From contig MESL01000031.1 in assembly GCA_001770955.1 (NCBI GenBank), positions 116,377 to 180,376 of the forward strand: a DNA stretch of 64,000 nucleotides, given 5' to 3'. Of the stretch, positions 36,483 through 46,663 are shown piece by piece. The stretch comes from Burkholderiales bacterium RIFCSPLOWO2_12_FULL_65_40. Lineage in GTDB: Bacteria > Pseudomonadota > Gammaproteobacteria > Burkholderiales > Burkholderiaceae_C. Within the stretch, counting starts at the first letter, position 1. Each line of letters begins with the position of its first letter. The position numbers and the translations under genes are program-made. The notes beneath the pieces are model-generated. The model saw only the letters and a list, made by a program, of their open reading frames with translations. It was not told the DNA's origin and ran no database searches.

Positions 36483-37457
36483 TCAGTTGAACGACCCGAT
36501 GCGCTTGAGGTTGCCGAAGTTCATCCAGACAAAGAAGGCCTTTCCCACGATGTGGGACTCGGGCACAAACCCCCAGTAACGCGAGTCGAGCGAATTATCG
36601 CGGTTGTCACCCATCATGAAGTAATGGCCTTCAGGCACCTTGCAGACCACGCCTTCCACACTGTAACGGCAGTTGTCGCGGTAGGCAAAATTGCTGGCAC
36701 CCTGGATGAAGGCCGGCACCTCGGGGTTGTTCAGCAGGCGGTGGGGGCGCGTGCCCAGCTGCTCCTCGTACTGCTTGAAGTAGCGCATGACACTGTCGTC
36801 GAAGAAGTCGGCCGCAGATGCCGTATCCACGGCCTGGCCATTGATGGTGAGCCGCTTGTTCAGGTAAGCGACCTCATCACCCGGCACACCCACCACGCGC
36901 TTGATGTAGTCCAGATTCGGCTGGGGCGGATAGCGGAACACCATCACATCCCCGCGCTGCGGAGCATTCCCTTCGATGATCTTGGTATGAATGACGGGCA
37001 GACGCACCCCATAGGTGAACTTGTTCACCAGGATCAGGTCGCCCACCTGCAAGGTGGGAATCATCGAGCCGGAGGGAATCTTGAAGGGCTCGAACAGGAA
37101 AGAGCGCAGCAGAAACACCGTGGCGATCACCGGAAAAAGGCCCGCCGTCCAGTCCAGCCACCAGGGCTGCATGAGCAGACGCTCTTTCGACTCCTGCACA
37201 TCGATGTCCACCTTGGCGATGCCCATGCGGTCTAGTTCGGCGCGGCGCTGGGCGGCGGCATCCTCGATGGCCTGGGCTGCACGGTGGCGCTGCGGCAGGA
37301 AATAGAAACGCTCGGCCAGCCAGTAGGCACCGGTCACCACCGTGGCCAGAAACAGCAACAGGGCAAAGTTGCCTTCGATCGCCCCAAAGTACCAGGCGCC
37401 CATATAGCCGGCAAAGGCGGCCAGCACGAGCGAGGTCAGAATCTGCATGGCCTGCAT
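36483..37457 (-). CDS. lepB: Signal peptidase I
   Basis: 324 residues. Inner-membrane serine protease removing signal peptides. Two N-terminal membrane segments, nucleophile Ser in IPSGSMIPTLQVGD, general-base Lys in IKRVVGVPGD, and the GDNRDNSLDSRYWG box. The start overlaps the last base of lepA, the usual lepA-lepB coupling. Confidence 0.97.
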   Translation of the reverse strand: MQAMQILTSLVLAAFAGYMGAWYFGAIEGNFALLLFLATVVTGAYWLAERFYFLPQRHRAAQAIEDAAAQRRAELDRMGIAKVDIDVQESKERLLMQPWWLDWTAGLFPVIATVFLLRSFLFEPFKIPSGSMIPTLQVGDLILVNKFTYGVRLPVIHTKIIEGNAPQRGDVMVFRYPPQPNLDYIKRVVGVPGDEVAYLNKRLTINGQAVDTASAADFFDDSVMRYFKQYEEQLGTRPHRLLNNPEVPAFIQGASNFAYRDNCRYSVEGVVCKVPEGHYFMMGDNRDNSLDSRYWGFVPESHIVGKAFFVWMNFGNLKRIGSFN

Positions 37458-39268
37458 CAGTCCTCCACCTGCAAAATGGCGAGGAACGCTTCCTGGGGCA
37501 CCTCCACCGAGCCAATCTGTTTCATGCGTTTCTTGCCTGCTTTCTGCTTCTCGAGAAGCTTGCGCTTGCGGGTGATGTCACCGCCGTAGCATTTCGCCAA
37601 CACGTTCTTGCGCATCGCCTTGATGGTCTCGCGCGCAATGATGTTGGCGCCGATGGCCGCCTGGATGGCCACGTCAAACATCTGGCGGCTGATAATCTCG
37701 CGCATCTTGGCGACCACGGCCCGGCCACGGTACTGCGACTGGCTGCGGTGCACGATGATCGACAGCGCATCGACTTTCTCGCCATTGAGCAGGATATCGA
37801 CCTTCACCACGTCCGAGGCCCGGTATTCCTTGAACTCATAGTCCATGCTGGCGTAGCCCCGGCTCACCGACTTGAGCTTGTCGAAGAAGTCGAGCACGAT
37901 CTCGCCCAGCGGCATCTCGTAGGTCAGCATGACCTGGCGGCCGTGGTAAGCCATGTTCATCTGCACGCCGCGCTTCTGGTTGGCCAGCGTCATCACCGGC
38001 CCCACATACTCCTGGGGCATGTACAGGTGCACGGTCACGATGGGTTCGCGGATTTCCTGCAGCTTGCCCTGGTCGGGCATCTTCGCGGGGTTTTCCACCA
38101 TGACGACCTCGCCGCCCGGCATGACCACCTGGTAGACCACACTGGGTGCCGTGGTGATCAGATCCTGGTCGAATTCGCGTTCCAAGCGTTCCTGCACGAT
38201 CTCCATGTGCAGCAGCCCCAGGAAGCCGCAACGGAAGCCAAAACCCAGCGCCTGGCTCACCTCGGGCTCGTAGTGCAGCGAGGCATCGTTGAGCTTGAGC
38301 TTTTCCAGCGCGTCGCGCAACTGGTCGTATTCGCTCGCCTCGGTCGGGTACAGGCCGGCAAACACCTGCGGCTGAATTTCCTTGAAGCCCGGCAAGGCCT
38401 CCGTCGCAGGACCCGCGTTGTTCGGGAGCTTCTTTTCCAGCGTGATGGTGTCGCCCACCTTGGCGGCCTGCAGCTCCTTGATGCCGCAGATCACATACCC
38501 CACCTCGCCCGCCCGCAGAGCTTCGCGCGACTCGTTGGCGGGTGTGAAAACGCCCAGGCTTCCCGCCTCATACGCCGCTCCGGTGGCCATCATCTTGATG
38601 CGCTCGCCCTTGAGCAGGCGGCCATCGACCACGCGCACCAGCATCACCACTCCCACATACGTATCGAACCAGCTGTCGATGATCATCGCGCGCAGCGGGC
38701 CTTCGGGATTGCCCCGGGGCGCCGGCACCTTGGCCACGATGGCTTCGAGAATTTCCTCGATGCCCATGCCTGTCTTGGCAGAACAGGGAATGGCGTCGCC
38801 CGCATCGATACCGATCACGTCCTCGATTTCGGCCTTGGCATTGTCCGGATCGGACTGCGGCAGGTCCATCTTGTTGAGCACCGGCAGCACTTCCACGCCC
38901 AGATCGAGCGCGGTATAGCAGTTGGCCACGGTCTGGGCCTCCACGCCCTGCGAGGCATCCACCACCAGCAGCGCGCCCTCGCAGGCCGACAGCGACCGGC
39001 TCACTTCGTAGGAGAAGTCCACATGGCCAGGCGTGTCGATCAGGTTGAGGTTGTAGACCTGCCCATCCTTGGCTTTGTAGTGCAGCGCTGCCGTTTGCGC
39101 CTTGATGGTGATGCCGCGCTCTTTCTCGATATCCATCGAGTCGAGCACCTGCGCCTCCATCTCGCGCTCGGCCAAACCGCCGCAACGCTGGATCAGGCGA
39201 TCCGCAAGCGTGGACTTGCCATGGTCAATGTGCGCAATGATGGAAAAATTTCTGATGTGGTTCATCAA
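37457..39268 (-). CDS. lepA: Elongation factor 4
   Basis: 603 residues. Ribosomal GTPase (EF4) implicated in back-translocation or biogenesis. G1 [10 protein letters not shown]3 DTPGHVDF, G4 NKMDLP and the LepA-specific C-terminal domain ([14 protein letters not shown] to [19 protein letters not shown]) are present. Promoter-like elements and a terminator-like hairpin lie in its leader. Confidence 0.98.
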   Translation of the reverse strand: MMNHIRNFSIIAHIDHGKSTLADRLIQRCGGLAEREMEAQVLDSMDIEKERGITIKAQTAALHYKAKDGQVYNLNLIDTPGHVDFSYEVSRSLSACEGALLVVDASQGVEAQTVANCYTALDLGVEVLPVLNKMDLPQSDPDNAKAEIEDVIGIDAGDAIPCSAKTGMGIEEILEAIVAKVPAPRGNPEGPLRAMIIDSWFDTYVGVVMLVRVVDGRLLKGERIKMMATGAAYEAGSLGVFTPANESREALRAGEVGYVICGIKELQAAKVGDTITLEKKLPNNAGPATEALPGFKEIQPQVFAGLYPTEASEYDQLRDALEKLKLNDASLHYEPEVSQALGFGFRCGFLGLLHMEIVQERLEREFDQDLITTAPSVVYQVVMPGGEVVMVENPAKMPDQGKLQEIREPIVTVHLYMPQEYVGPVMTLANQKRGVQMNMAYHGRQVMLTYEMPLGEIVLDFFDKLKSVSRGYASMDYEFKEYRASDVVKVDILLNGEKVDALSIIVHRSQSQYRGRAVVAKMREIISRQMFDVAIQAAIGANIIARETIKAMRKNVLAKCYGGDITRKRKLLEKQKAGKKRMKQIGSVEVPQEAFLAILQVED

Positions 39269-39309
39269 CGAATAACGTCAAGTGAGGAAATGGCCAAGAT
39301 GCACGCAAG

Positions 39310-39340
39310 AAAAAAGGGCGCGTCAACGGGAGACGCGCCC
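39310..39340 (-). terminator. Terminator-like hairpin in the lepA leader
   Basis: On the minus strand a perfect 9-bp stem GGGCGCGTC / GACGCGCCC (39340-39332 and 39324-39316) is followed by six T (39315-39310). It lies downstream of the putative lepA promoter and 41 bp before lepA, so it could attenuate lepA or define a short RNA; alternatively it ends mucD read-through. Confidence 0.75.
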
Positions 39341-39373
39341 TGAACCAACAATCTTTGGCAACTGCGATGGTTG

Positions 39374-39408
39374 GGACTTCATTGTAGGCAAAAAGCCGGC
39401 AAATCCAA
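39374..39408 (-). promoter_or_regulatory. Putative lepA / short-RNA promoter
   Basis: Minus-strand TTGGAT (39408-39403), 16-bp spacer, TACAAT (39386-39381), predicted start near 39374. From there to the T-run end is about 65 nt. Confidence 0.5.
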
Positions 39409-39713
39409 GGCCGCGCCTTGGCCTCCTGAGGGCATTGCAGACCAGCGGCAACACAGATATCCACAATTTATTCACAAATCATTCACCCCACTCGGGATGG
39501 CATGTGAATATCCTGTTCATTACTGCGCAAGATTTCGCATCGCGGATTGACGGTCAATCCATATGCCAATAGTCATGCGAGAACTGCCCCCATTCTACCT
39601 ATTTCGATGGATGCCAAGAACGCCTCCCCATGGATGGATCGATGAAAGACCCGTCATGCCTTGCCCGGGCCATCCACCGATCACAGGGCGAAACTCTCCT
39701 GCAAACACCGTGC
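39409..39713. other. Gap downstream of mucD, no gene seen
   Basis: About 305 bp of lower-GC sequence without a credible coding frame. The only clear structure is a perfect 17-bp palindrome GGATTGAC-G-GTCAATCC at 39544-39560, the size and symmetry of an operator. No T-run hairpin for mucD was found here. Confidence 0.5.
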
Positions 39714-41192
39714 TCAACGCACCGGCCGGATCAGCGCATATTGCGCCCACTCACCCCGGCGAAAGAGCACATTGATGGGCTTGCTCTTGTCGGCCTTGGA
39801 CAAGGCTGCCTCGAAATCCTTCACCCCGGCCACCTCTGCATTGGCAATCGCGAGAATCACATCGCCTTCACGCAATCCGGCCCGTGCAGCCGACTCGGTG
39901 GCGGTATCCACGCGCACCCCGCCGCGCAGTTTCAGTTCTTTTTTCTGCGCATCGGTCAAGTCCGACACCGTCAACCCGAGTTGCTGGGCCGCCGAGGACG
40001 ACTTGGGCTTGGCATCCTTGTCCGAGGTCTTGAGCGCCGACTTGTCGGGCTCGATTTCCGCAATCTGGATCGACAAGTCGCGCGTGCTGCCCCGGCGGAA
40101 CACCGTCACGGTGCTTTTGGTTCCAGGCTTGGTATTGCCCACCATGCGCGGCAGATCGGCGATTTTTTCAATGGCCTTGCCATCGAAGCGCGTGATGATG
40201 TCACCCGCCTCAATCCCCGCCTTCTCGGCAGGCGACCCGGCTTCCACGCCAGTCACCAACGCGCCCTGCTGCTTGCCCAGGCCCAGCGATTCCGCCACAT
40301 CACGCGTCACCTGCCCGATCTGCACACCAATGCGCCCCCGCGTCACGCGCCCACTCGCGCGCAGCTGCTCGCTGACGCGCATGGCTTCGTCAATCGGAAT
40401 GGCGAACGAGATCCCCATGAACCCGCCCGAGCGCGAATAAATCTGGCTGTTGATCCCCACCACTTCGCCGCGCATGTTGATCAGCGGACCTCCCGAGTTG
40501 CCGGGATTGATGGCGACATCGGTCTGGATGAACGGCAAATAGTCGCCCGTATCCCGCTGCTTGGCACTCACGATACCTGCAGTCACCGTGTTTTCCAGGC
40601 CAAAGGGCGAACCAATGGCCATGACCCACTCGCCCACCCGCAGCCGGTTGATGTCACCAATCCGCACCGCCGGCAGGCCACTGGCCTCGATCTTGACCAC
40701 CGCCACGTCGGTACGCTTGTCCGTTCCCACGATCTTGGCCTTGAATTCCCGCTTGTCCGTCAGCGTGACAATCACCTCATCGGCGCCATCGACCACATGG
40801 GCATTGGTCATGACATACCCATCGGCACTGACGATGAACCCCGATCCGACACCCCGCGGCTGATCGTCTTCCTGATTGGGACGCTGCGGCCTTGGCTGCC
40901 GGGGCAGATTCGGAATGGGCACACCAAAACGCTTGAAGAACTCAAGCATCTCTTCGTCCATCCCGTTCATGCCCCCGCGGGCCGCCATCTTTTCCATGGT
41001 GCGAATGTTCACGACCGAGGGCCCGACCTGCTCCACCAGATCGGTAAAGTCAGGCAATCCGCGTACCGAAGCTGGCGGCGTCTGTGCCGGCACCTGCGCC
41101 ACCGCTGGCAATGCCATGGTGGCGCCCAGAGCCAGCGAGAGCGCACCCGCCAACCCACCCCAAGACCACCTCGTCCAATCGTTCTTTTTCAT
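39714..41192 (-). CDS. mucD: Periplasmic Do-type serine protease (MucD/DegP)
   Basis: 492 residues. Signal peptide (SWGGLAGALSLALGATMALPAVAQ), trypsin-like domain with His in TNAHVVDG, Asp in RTDVAVVKI and Ser in GNSGGPLIN, then two PDZ domains. Degrades or refolds misfolded envelope proteins. It belongs to the rpoE-rseA-mucD stress locus and presumably to the sigma-E regulon. The usual rseB between rseA and mucD is missing here. Confidence 0.95.
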   Translation of the reverse strand: MKKNDWTRWSWGGLAGALSLALGATMALPAVAQVPAQTPPASVRGLPDFTDLVEQVGPSVVNIRTMEKMAARGGMNGMDEEMLEFFKRFGVPIPNLPRQPRPQRPNQEDDQPRGVGSGFIVSADGYVMTNAHVVDGADEVIVTLTDKREFKAKIVGTDKRTDVAVVKIEASGLPAVRIGDINRLRVGEWVMAIGSPFGLENTVTAGIVSAKQRDTGDYLPFIQTDVAINPGNSGGPLINMRGEVVGINSQIYSRSGGFMGISFAIPIDEAMRVSEQLRASGRVTRGRIGVQIGQVTRDVAESLGLGKQQGALVTGVEAGSPAEKAGIEAGDIITRFDGKAIEKIADLPRMVGNTKPGTKSTVTVFRRGSTRDLSIQIAEIEPDKSALKTSDKDAKPKSSSAAQQLGLTVSDLTDAQKKELKLRGGVRVDTATESAARAGLREGDVILAIANAEVAGVKDFEAALSKADKSKPINVLFRRGEWAQYALIRPVR

Positions 41193-41449
41193 CTCCGACC
41201 TTTCAAGAGTTCGTGTTCACATTGCGTTCGAGGAACGTGCTTTGAGAAATGCTGCGGCAGATTTGGTTCCATGCGCCGACAGAAACCCCAGCACTTGCCG
41301 GTCCGACCCACCGTGGGTGGGCTAGCCACCCGGCATGGCACCGTGGGCGCTGCGCAGCCCGATCCTGGCGGCGATGCGATTCCTGCCGAAACAAATAGGG
41401 CCGCCGCCAAGGCCAAAAAGGGCCCGACCCACTGGAAAGAAGAGTTGTA
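41193..41449 (-). pseudogene. Probable remnant of rseB (mucB)
   Basis: The 257 bp between rseA and mucD normally hold a full rseB of some 320 codons. Reading on directly from the rseA stop gives FQWVGPFLALAAALFVSAGI, a signal-peptide-like stretch, then a low-quality Pro/Arg/Cys-rich frame with no RseB domain. No good start codon precedes it. Best explained as the signal-peptide end of a deleted rseB; an unrelated spacer is possible. Confidence 0.5.
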
Positions 41450-42046
41450 CTAACGCGCGGGGGAGTCAAAATTGGCGTTGCGCAAGAAACCTGCCGGCAT
41501 CTGCAGGGCCGTCGTACCGCTGTACTGCTTATGCGCCGCCAGCAACTCATCCAGGCGTGGGTCCCGGATCATCACTTGCGTGTCCGGATTGCCGGTAGCT
41601 GCCACCTGCACAGGTGCCGTGGCCGGTGCTGCAGCCAACTGGGGGCCTGCGGATTCCCCTTGCAGATGCCCCAAGGCATTCCAGCCCATGGCGGCCACCG
41701 CCGCCAGCGATGCAAAACCCGCCACCATCTTCCAGCGGAACACCGAATCGTTGGCCGCCTGCGCCGGCAGAGCCTGCCGCGATGCATCGGGCAACTGCGC
41801 TGGCGGCAGCGAACGCACGGGCTCCTGGGCCATCTTCTGATGCAAATTCGCCAGGAAAGCGCTTCCGTGGTCCGGGCGCGCCAGCTCGGCAGAGCGCATG
41901 ACATCACCCACCAGGTGGTACATCTGCCATGTCTCACGCCCCTCATCCTGTGCGGCAAATTGCAGGGCCTGCGCCAGTTCGTCGCCCTCCAACGGGCCGT
42001 CCGCCAGAGCCGAGAGCAGTTCGCGTTTTTTCAGATCATCATTCAT
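41450..42046 (-). CDS. rseA: Sigma-E anti-sigma factor RseA
   Basis: 198 residues. N-terminal cytoplasmic sigma-binding domain (KKRELLSALADGPLEGDEL ... WQMYHLVGDVMRS, about 1-95), one membrane segment (WKMVAGFASLAAVAAMGWNAL, about 115-135) and a short periplasmic tail. Holds RpoE inactive until regulated proteolysis. The ATG at 42046 is the natural start; upstream codons belong to the spacer after rpoE. Confidence 0.93.
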   Translation of the reverse strand: MNDDLKKRELLSALADGPLEGDELAQALQFAAQDEGRETWQMYHLVGDVMRSAELARPDHGSAFLANLHQKMAQEPVRSLPPAQLPDASRQALPAQAANDSVFRWKMVAGFASLAAVAAMGWNALGHLQGESAGPQLAAAPATAPVQVAATGNPDTQVMIRDPRLDELLAAHKQYSGTTALQMPAGFLRNANFDSPAR

Positions 42047-42093
42047 GGTGTCACCTGCCAATTCCAAACCCGACGTTTCGCATACCTGACTTG

Positions 42094-42738
42094 CTACCAG
42101 CGCTTGCCCGTGCGGTTTTCCAGCAGCGGACGCACCCGGGCCGAAATGGCTTCCCGGGCCCGAAAGATGCGCGAACGCACCGTCCCGATCGGGCATGCCA
42201 TGACCGTGGCGATTTCCTCATAGCTCAAGCCTTCAATTTCCCGCAGCGTGACGGCCTGCCGCAAATCGTCGGGCAGCGCCTCCATGGCCGCGTTGACTGC
42301 CGTCGCTATTTCCCGGGCCGCCAGCACTGTTTCAGGTGTTTCGTCGTTGGTTAGTTCTTGCCCGATGCGGGAAGTTTCATTCTCGTCATCGTCGCTGCGC
42401 ATGGCCCCCTCATAGATCAGCGGATCACGCTTGAGGTCCATCAAGAATTTCTTGGCCGTGTTCACCGCAATGCGGTAGAGCCATGTATAGAACTGGGCAT
42501 CTCCGCGAAACTGGTGCAACGCCCGAAAGGCCCGCAAGAACGTTTCCTGGGCAATATCCTGGACCAGATCCGTATCGCGCACCATGCGCCCAATCAGCCG
42601 TTCAATGCGGCGCTGGTATTTGATGACGAGCAGATCGTAGGCGCGCAAGTCGCCCGCCACCGTCCGCTCCACAAGCTGGAGGTCAGTCTGCTGGGCCGGT
42701 GATTCGTCAAGGGGTGTGGCGGGTGGAATTGCGGTCAT
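42094..42738 (-). CDS. rpoE: ECF sigma factor RpoE (AlgU/SigE)
   Basis: 214 residues. Region 2 (YDLLVIKYQRRIERLIGRMV, DLVQDIAQETFLRAFRAL) and region 4 (LREIEGLSYEEIATVMACPI GTVRSRIFRARE). Directs the envelope-stress regulon. The ATG at 42738 is preferred; a GTG at 42753 adds five residues and would overlap the upstream gene. Followed by rseA after 47 bp. Confidence 0.97.
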   Translation of the reverse strand: MTAIPPATPLDESPAQQTDLQLVERTVAGDLRAYDLLVIKYQRRIERLIGRMVRDTDLVQDIAQETFLRAFRALHQFRGDAQFYTWLYRIAVNTAKKFLMDLKRDPLIYEGAMRSDDDENETSRIGQELTNDETPETVLAAREIATAVNAAMEALPDDLRQAVTLREIEGLSYEEIATVMACPIGTVRSRIFRAREAISARVRPLLENRTGKRW

Positions 42739-42749
42739 GAAAAATGGGG

Positions 42750-43265
42750 TCACACCGGGCCAGCGCCCTCTGAAGCCTGTTCGGGGGCGCCTGCAACGCT
42801 GTGCCCGGGGCGCGAATATACCGCACGGCGCAGATCTCCCCAGCGCAAGGGCTCAAGGTTCTGCTCCAGCCAGAGCCAACGGGTCGATCCGTCCGTCGCG
42901 GCCAGGCGCACCGCCATGCGGCGCTGCAGATCCAGATCAACGGTCAGGGCGCCGCGCAGCATGGTCTGCGGCACGCACTGCAAGGTCCAGACCTGGCCAT
43001 CCCAGGCCAGGGTTCCTGCAGGAAGGCCCGACCAGAAGCGCCAGGCCACGCCCGACGCCACCAGCCACAGCACAAAGGCGGCCCCCACCATCCAGGCGGG
43101 CTGCGCCGATGTGCCCAACCAGCACCAGGCAAGCAATACCGCAAATCCTGCCGTCGACCCCAGCGCCAGCGCTGCGCCGAGCCAGACCGAACGCCCTGAC
43201 GTCGGATACTGGACCGCCGGAGCGCGGTAACGCGAAGGAAGAGCGGTCACAGCGAACCGCCACAC
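42750..43265 (-). CDS. Small membrane protein (YgfX-like) upstream of rpoE
   Basis: 171 residues. Two adjacent membrane segments (VWLGAALALGSTAGFAVLLA and WMVGAAFVLWLVASGVAW) then a beta-rich soluble domain with LAWDGQVWTL and RWLWLEQ. Length and topology resemble the YgfX/CptA family, but I do not see a decisive motif. Sits between fabF and rpoE and nearly overlaps rpoE, so co-transcription with the stress genes is likely. Confidence 0.75.
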   Translation of the reverse strand: MWRFAVTALPSRYRAPAVQYPTSGRSVWLGAALALGSTAGFAVLLAWCWLGTSAQPAWMVGAAFVLWLVASGVAWRFWSGLPAGTLAWDGQVWTLQCVPQTMLRGALTVDLDLQRRMAVRLAATDGSTRWLWLEQNLEPLRWGDLRRAVYSRPGHSVAGAPEQASEGAGPV

Positions 43266-43325
43266 AGAACCCGCGACACGCGGCGGGCGCAGGCGGTCAA
43301 CGGCCGCAACGCATACCGAGGCAAC

Positions 43326-44570
43326 TCAGACGCGCCGGAACACCAGCGTGCCGTTGGTGCCACCAAAGCCGAAGTTGTTCTTGATCGCGACATCCATCTT
43401 CATGTCCCGCGCCGTGTTGGCGCAGTAGTCGAGGTCGCACTCGGGGTCCTGGTTGTCCAGGTTGATGGTCGGCGGAACCTTCTGGTGGTAGAGCGCGAGG
43501 ATCGTGAAGATGCTCTCGATGCCGCCCGCCCCGCCCAGCAGGTGGCCGGTCATGGACTTGGTCGAACTCACCACCATCTTGTGCGCGTGGTCGCCGAAGG
43601 CCGCCTTGATGGCATTGGTCTCGTTGACATCGCCCAGCGGCGTGGACGTGCCGTGTGCATTGAGGTAGGCCACCTCATCGGCATTGATGCCGGCGTTGCG
43701 CAAGGCAGCCAGCATGGCGCGGCGCGGGCCGTCCATGTTGGGCGCGGTCATGTGGCCGGCGTCGGCGCTCATGCCGTAGCCGCTCAGTTCCGCATAAATT
43801 TTGGCGCCACGCGCCTTGGCGTGTTCGTATTCCTCGACCACCACGACACCGGCACCCTCGCCCAGCACGAAGCCGTCGCGGTCCTTGTCCCAGGGGCGCG
43901 AGGCGGCCTTGGGGTCGTCGTTGCGGGTGGAGAGCGCGCGCATCGCGGCAAAGCCGCCAATGCCCAGCGGCGACACCGTGGCTTCGGCGCCCCCGGCGAT
44001 GACCACATCGGCATCGCCGTATTCGATCATGCGACCGGCCTCACCGATGCAGTGCAGGCCCGTGGTGCAGGCCGTGACAACGGCCAGATTCGGCCCCTTG
44101 AAGCCGAAACGCATGGACACATGCCCGGCGACCATATTGATGATGGACGCCGGCACGAAAAATGGGGTGATCCGCCGGGCCCCGCGGCTGACGAATTCGG
44201 CGTGGGTGTTTTCGATCAGTGGCAAGCCACCAATCCCCGAGCCGATCACGCAGCCAATGCGGGTGGCCAGCTCGTCGGTCAGCGCATCGCCCGTGGGCAG
44301 GCCGGCATCGTGCACGGCCTGTGCGGCCGCCGCGATGCCGAAATGAATGAAGGAGTCCATCGCGCGCGCATCCTTGGCGCTGATGTACGACTCCAGATCA
44401 AACCCCTTGACCTCCCCTGCAATCTTGCAGGAAAAGTTCGACGTATCGAACTTGGTGATGAGGTCAATGCCGGACTGACCGGCAAGGATATTGGCCCAGG
44501 CGTCCTGCACCGTGTTTCCCACGGGGCTGATGCAACCCAGGCCGGTCACGACAACGCGACGACGGCTCAT
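43326..44570 (-). CDS. fabF: 3-oxoacyl-ACP synthase II
   Basis: 414 residues. Elongating ketosynthase. Nucleophile C168 in [11 protein letters not shown], His in [11 protein letters not shown] and His in GHLLGGAGG. Follows acpP after 50 bp, completing plsX-fabH-fabD-fabG-acpP-fabF. Confidence 0.98.
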   Translation of the reverse strand: MSRRRVVVTGLGCISPVGNTVQDAWANILAGQSGIDLITKFDTSNFSCKIAGEVKGFDLESYISAKDARAMDSFIHFGIAAAAQAVHDAGLPTGDALTDELATRIGCVIGSGIGGLPLIENTHAEFVSRGARRITPFFVPASIINMVAGHVSMRFGFKGPNLAVVTACTTGLHCIGEAGRMIEYGDADVVIAGGAEATVSPLGIGGFAAMRALSTRNDDPKAASRPWDKDRDGFVLGEGAGVVVVEEYEHAKARGAKIYAELSGYGMSADAGHMTAPNMDGPRRAMLAALRNAGINADEVAYLNAHGTSTPLGDVNETNAIKAAFGDHAHKMVVSSTKSMTGHLLGGAGGIESIFTILALYHQKVPPTINLDNQDPECDLDYCANTARDMKMDVAIKNNFGFGGTNGTLVFRRV

Positions 44571-44620
44571 GCGTTAAAACCTTGTGCTGATCGCTGAAGA
44601 GAAGGCGCCAGGCGCGCCGT

Positions 44621-44896
<276 letters not shown>

Positions 44897-44963
44897 CTAG
44901 CCGTTTAAGAGAGCACCCCTAAACCGCCCGCCGCACGGATGAACCGGCGTGATTTTTCGTCAA

Positions 44964-45710
44964 TTACATATACATGCCGCCATTGACATGCAATTCCTGC
45001 CCGGTCACGTAACCGGCCTCGCGCGAGGCGAGGTAGGCGACCGCGTGCGCGATGTCTGAAGGTTGCCCCATGTGGCCCAGCGGGATCTGCGATTGCAGGG
45101 CCTTGTGCTGCTCTTCAGACAGCTCGGCCGTCATGTCGGTCTGGATGAAACCAGGCGCCACGCAGTTCACGGTCACGTTGCGGCTGCCCAGCTCACGCGC
45201 CAGCGCACGGGTCATGCCGGCCACGCCGGCCTTGGCGGCAGCGTAGTTGGCCTGACCCGGGTTGCCCGAGGCGCCCACCACGCTGGTGATGCTGATGATG
45301 CGGCCAAAACGCTGCTTCATCATGGGCTTGATGGCCGCGCGGCTGACACGAAACACCGCCTTGAGATTGGTGTCGAGCACGGCGTCCCAGTCGTCGTCCT
45401 TCATGCGCATGGCCAGCTGGTCGCGCGTGATGCCGGCGTTGTTCACCAGCACATGCAGGCCGCCCTGGCCCTTGACGATGCTGTCGATCAGCGCCTCGAC
45501 CGCTGCGGCGTCGGTCACGTTGAGATTGGCACCCCGGCAGCCCGGATACGCCGACAACGCCTGGCTGATGCGCGCGGCGCCTTCGTCGGTGGTGGCCGTA
45601 CCGATGACCTGGTGGCCGCGTGCGGCCAACTCCAGCGCGATGGCGGCGCCAATGCCGCGCGAGGCGCCGGTGACCAGCGCGACAGTGGGGGTTGCAGTGG
45701 TTTCGCTCAT
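44964..45710 (-). CDS. fabG: 3-oxoacyl-ACP reductase
   Basis: 248 residues, SDR fold. NADPH-binding TGASRGIGAAIALEL; catalytic Ser-Tyr-Lys in ITSVVGASG and NYAAAKAG. Start overlaps the fabD stop by 4 bp. Confidence 0.98.
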   Translation of the reverse strand: MSETTATPTVALVTGASRGIGAAIALELAARGHQVIGTATTDEGAARISQALSAYPGCRGANLNVTDAAAVEALIDSIVKGQGGLHVLVNNAGITRDQLAMRMKDDDWDAVLDTNLKAVFRVSRAAIKPMMKQRFGRIISITSVVGASGNPGQANYAAAKAGVAGMTRALARELGSRNVTVNCVAPGFIQTDMTAELSEEQHKALQSQIPLGHMGQPSDIAHAVAYLASREAGYVTGQELHVNGGMYM

Positions 45711-46657
45711 GCCAGCAGTTCCTTCACTTCATTCAAGGTGGCGGTGTCGTACAGGGCCGCACCAGTCAGTTCTGCGTCGATGCGCTTGGTCAGGCCCATG
45801 AGCACCTTGCCCGGGCCGCACTCGACAAGGTGGGTGATGCCCCGGCCCTTGAGGGCCTGCACGCACTCCACCCAGCGCACGGGTCCGAAGGCCTGGCGGT
45901 AAAGCGCGTCGCGGATGGCGTCGGCGTCCTGCTGCACGGCCACATCAATATTGTTGAGCACCGGAATCTGCGGCGCAGCCAGCGCGGTGGCGGCCAGGGC
46001 CGCGCGCAGTTTCTCGGCGGCGGGCTTCATCAGGCTGGAATGGAACGGTGCCGACACCGGCAGGGGCAGCGCGCGCTTGGCGCCTGCGGCCTTGAGGGCT
46101 TCGCAGGCCTTCTCGACGGCGGCCTTGCTGCCGGCGATCACGGTCTGCGCCGGATCGTTGAAATTCACGGCCTCGACCACTTCAGTGCCATTTTGGCCCA
46201 TGGCGGCCGTCACTTCTGCGCAGCCAGCTATCACTTTTGCAGCATCCAGCCCCAGAATGGCCGCCATGGCGCCGGTGCCCACGGGAACGGCTTCCTGCAT
46301 GGCAGCGGCGCGCAGGCGCACCAGCGGCGCCGCCTGGGCCAGCGTGAGCACGCCAGACGCCACCAGCGCCGAGTATTCACCGAGCGAGTGTCCCGCCACA
46401 GCGGCCGGCAGCGCGCCGCCCTCGGCACGCCACACGCGCCAGGCCGCCACGCCCGCAACCAGCATCACCGGCTGGGTGTTCGTGGTCAGGGCCAGCGCCT
46501 CCTTGGGGCCTTGCTGGATCAGAAGACCCATGTCTTCGCCCAGGGCGTCCGACGCCTCCTGCAGCGTCTGCACCACGGCAGGGTGGTCGCCCCAGCCATC
46601 GAGCATGCCCACGGACTGCGATCCCTGGCCCGGAAAGACAAATGCGAAGTTCTTCAT
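45707..46657 (-). CDS. fabD: Malonyl-CoA:ACP transacylase
   Basis: 316 residues. Nucleophile Ser in GHSLGEYSAL, oxyanion Gln in FPGQGSQ, His in SAPFHSSLM. The segment DAAKVIAGCAEV (46216-46246) is locally AT-rich and matches the dispersed repeat in the same frame as trpF and era. Separated from fabH by an intergenic copy of the repeat. Confidence 0.97.
   Translation of the reverse strand: MKNFAFVFPGQGSQSVGMLDGWGDHPAVVQTLQEASDALGEDMGLLIQQGPKEALALTTNTQPVMLVAGVAAWRVWRAEGGALPAAVAGHSLGEYSALVASGVLTLAQAAPLVRLRAAAMQEAVPVGTGAMAAILGLDAAKVIAGCAEVTAAMGQNGTEVVEAVNFNDPAQTVIAGSKAAVEKACEALKAAGAKRALPLPVSAPFHSSLMKPAAEKLRAALAATALAAPQIPVLNNIDVAVQQDADAIRDALYRQAFGPVRWVECVQALKGRGITHLVECGPGKVLMGLTKRIDAELTGAALYDTATLNEVKELLA
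46216..46246 (-). repeat. Dispersed-repeat-like segment inside fabD
   Basis: Minus-strand GATGCTGCAAAAGTGATAGC, TGGCTGCGCAG. Aligns with the trpF and era copies over about 27 bases and is read as DAAKVIAGCA. Confidence 0.55.
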
Positions 46658-46663
46658 TGCACT

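Noticed and set aside
41189..41416. A 75-codon gene between rseA and mucD
   Set aside because: No proper start or ribosome site and Pro/Arg/Cys-rich after a signal-like beginning; treated as an rseB remnant.
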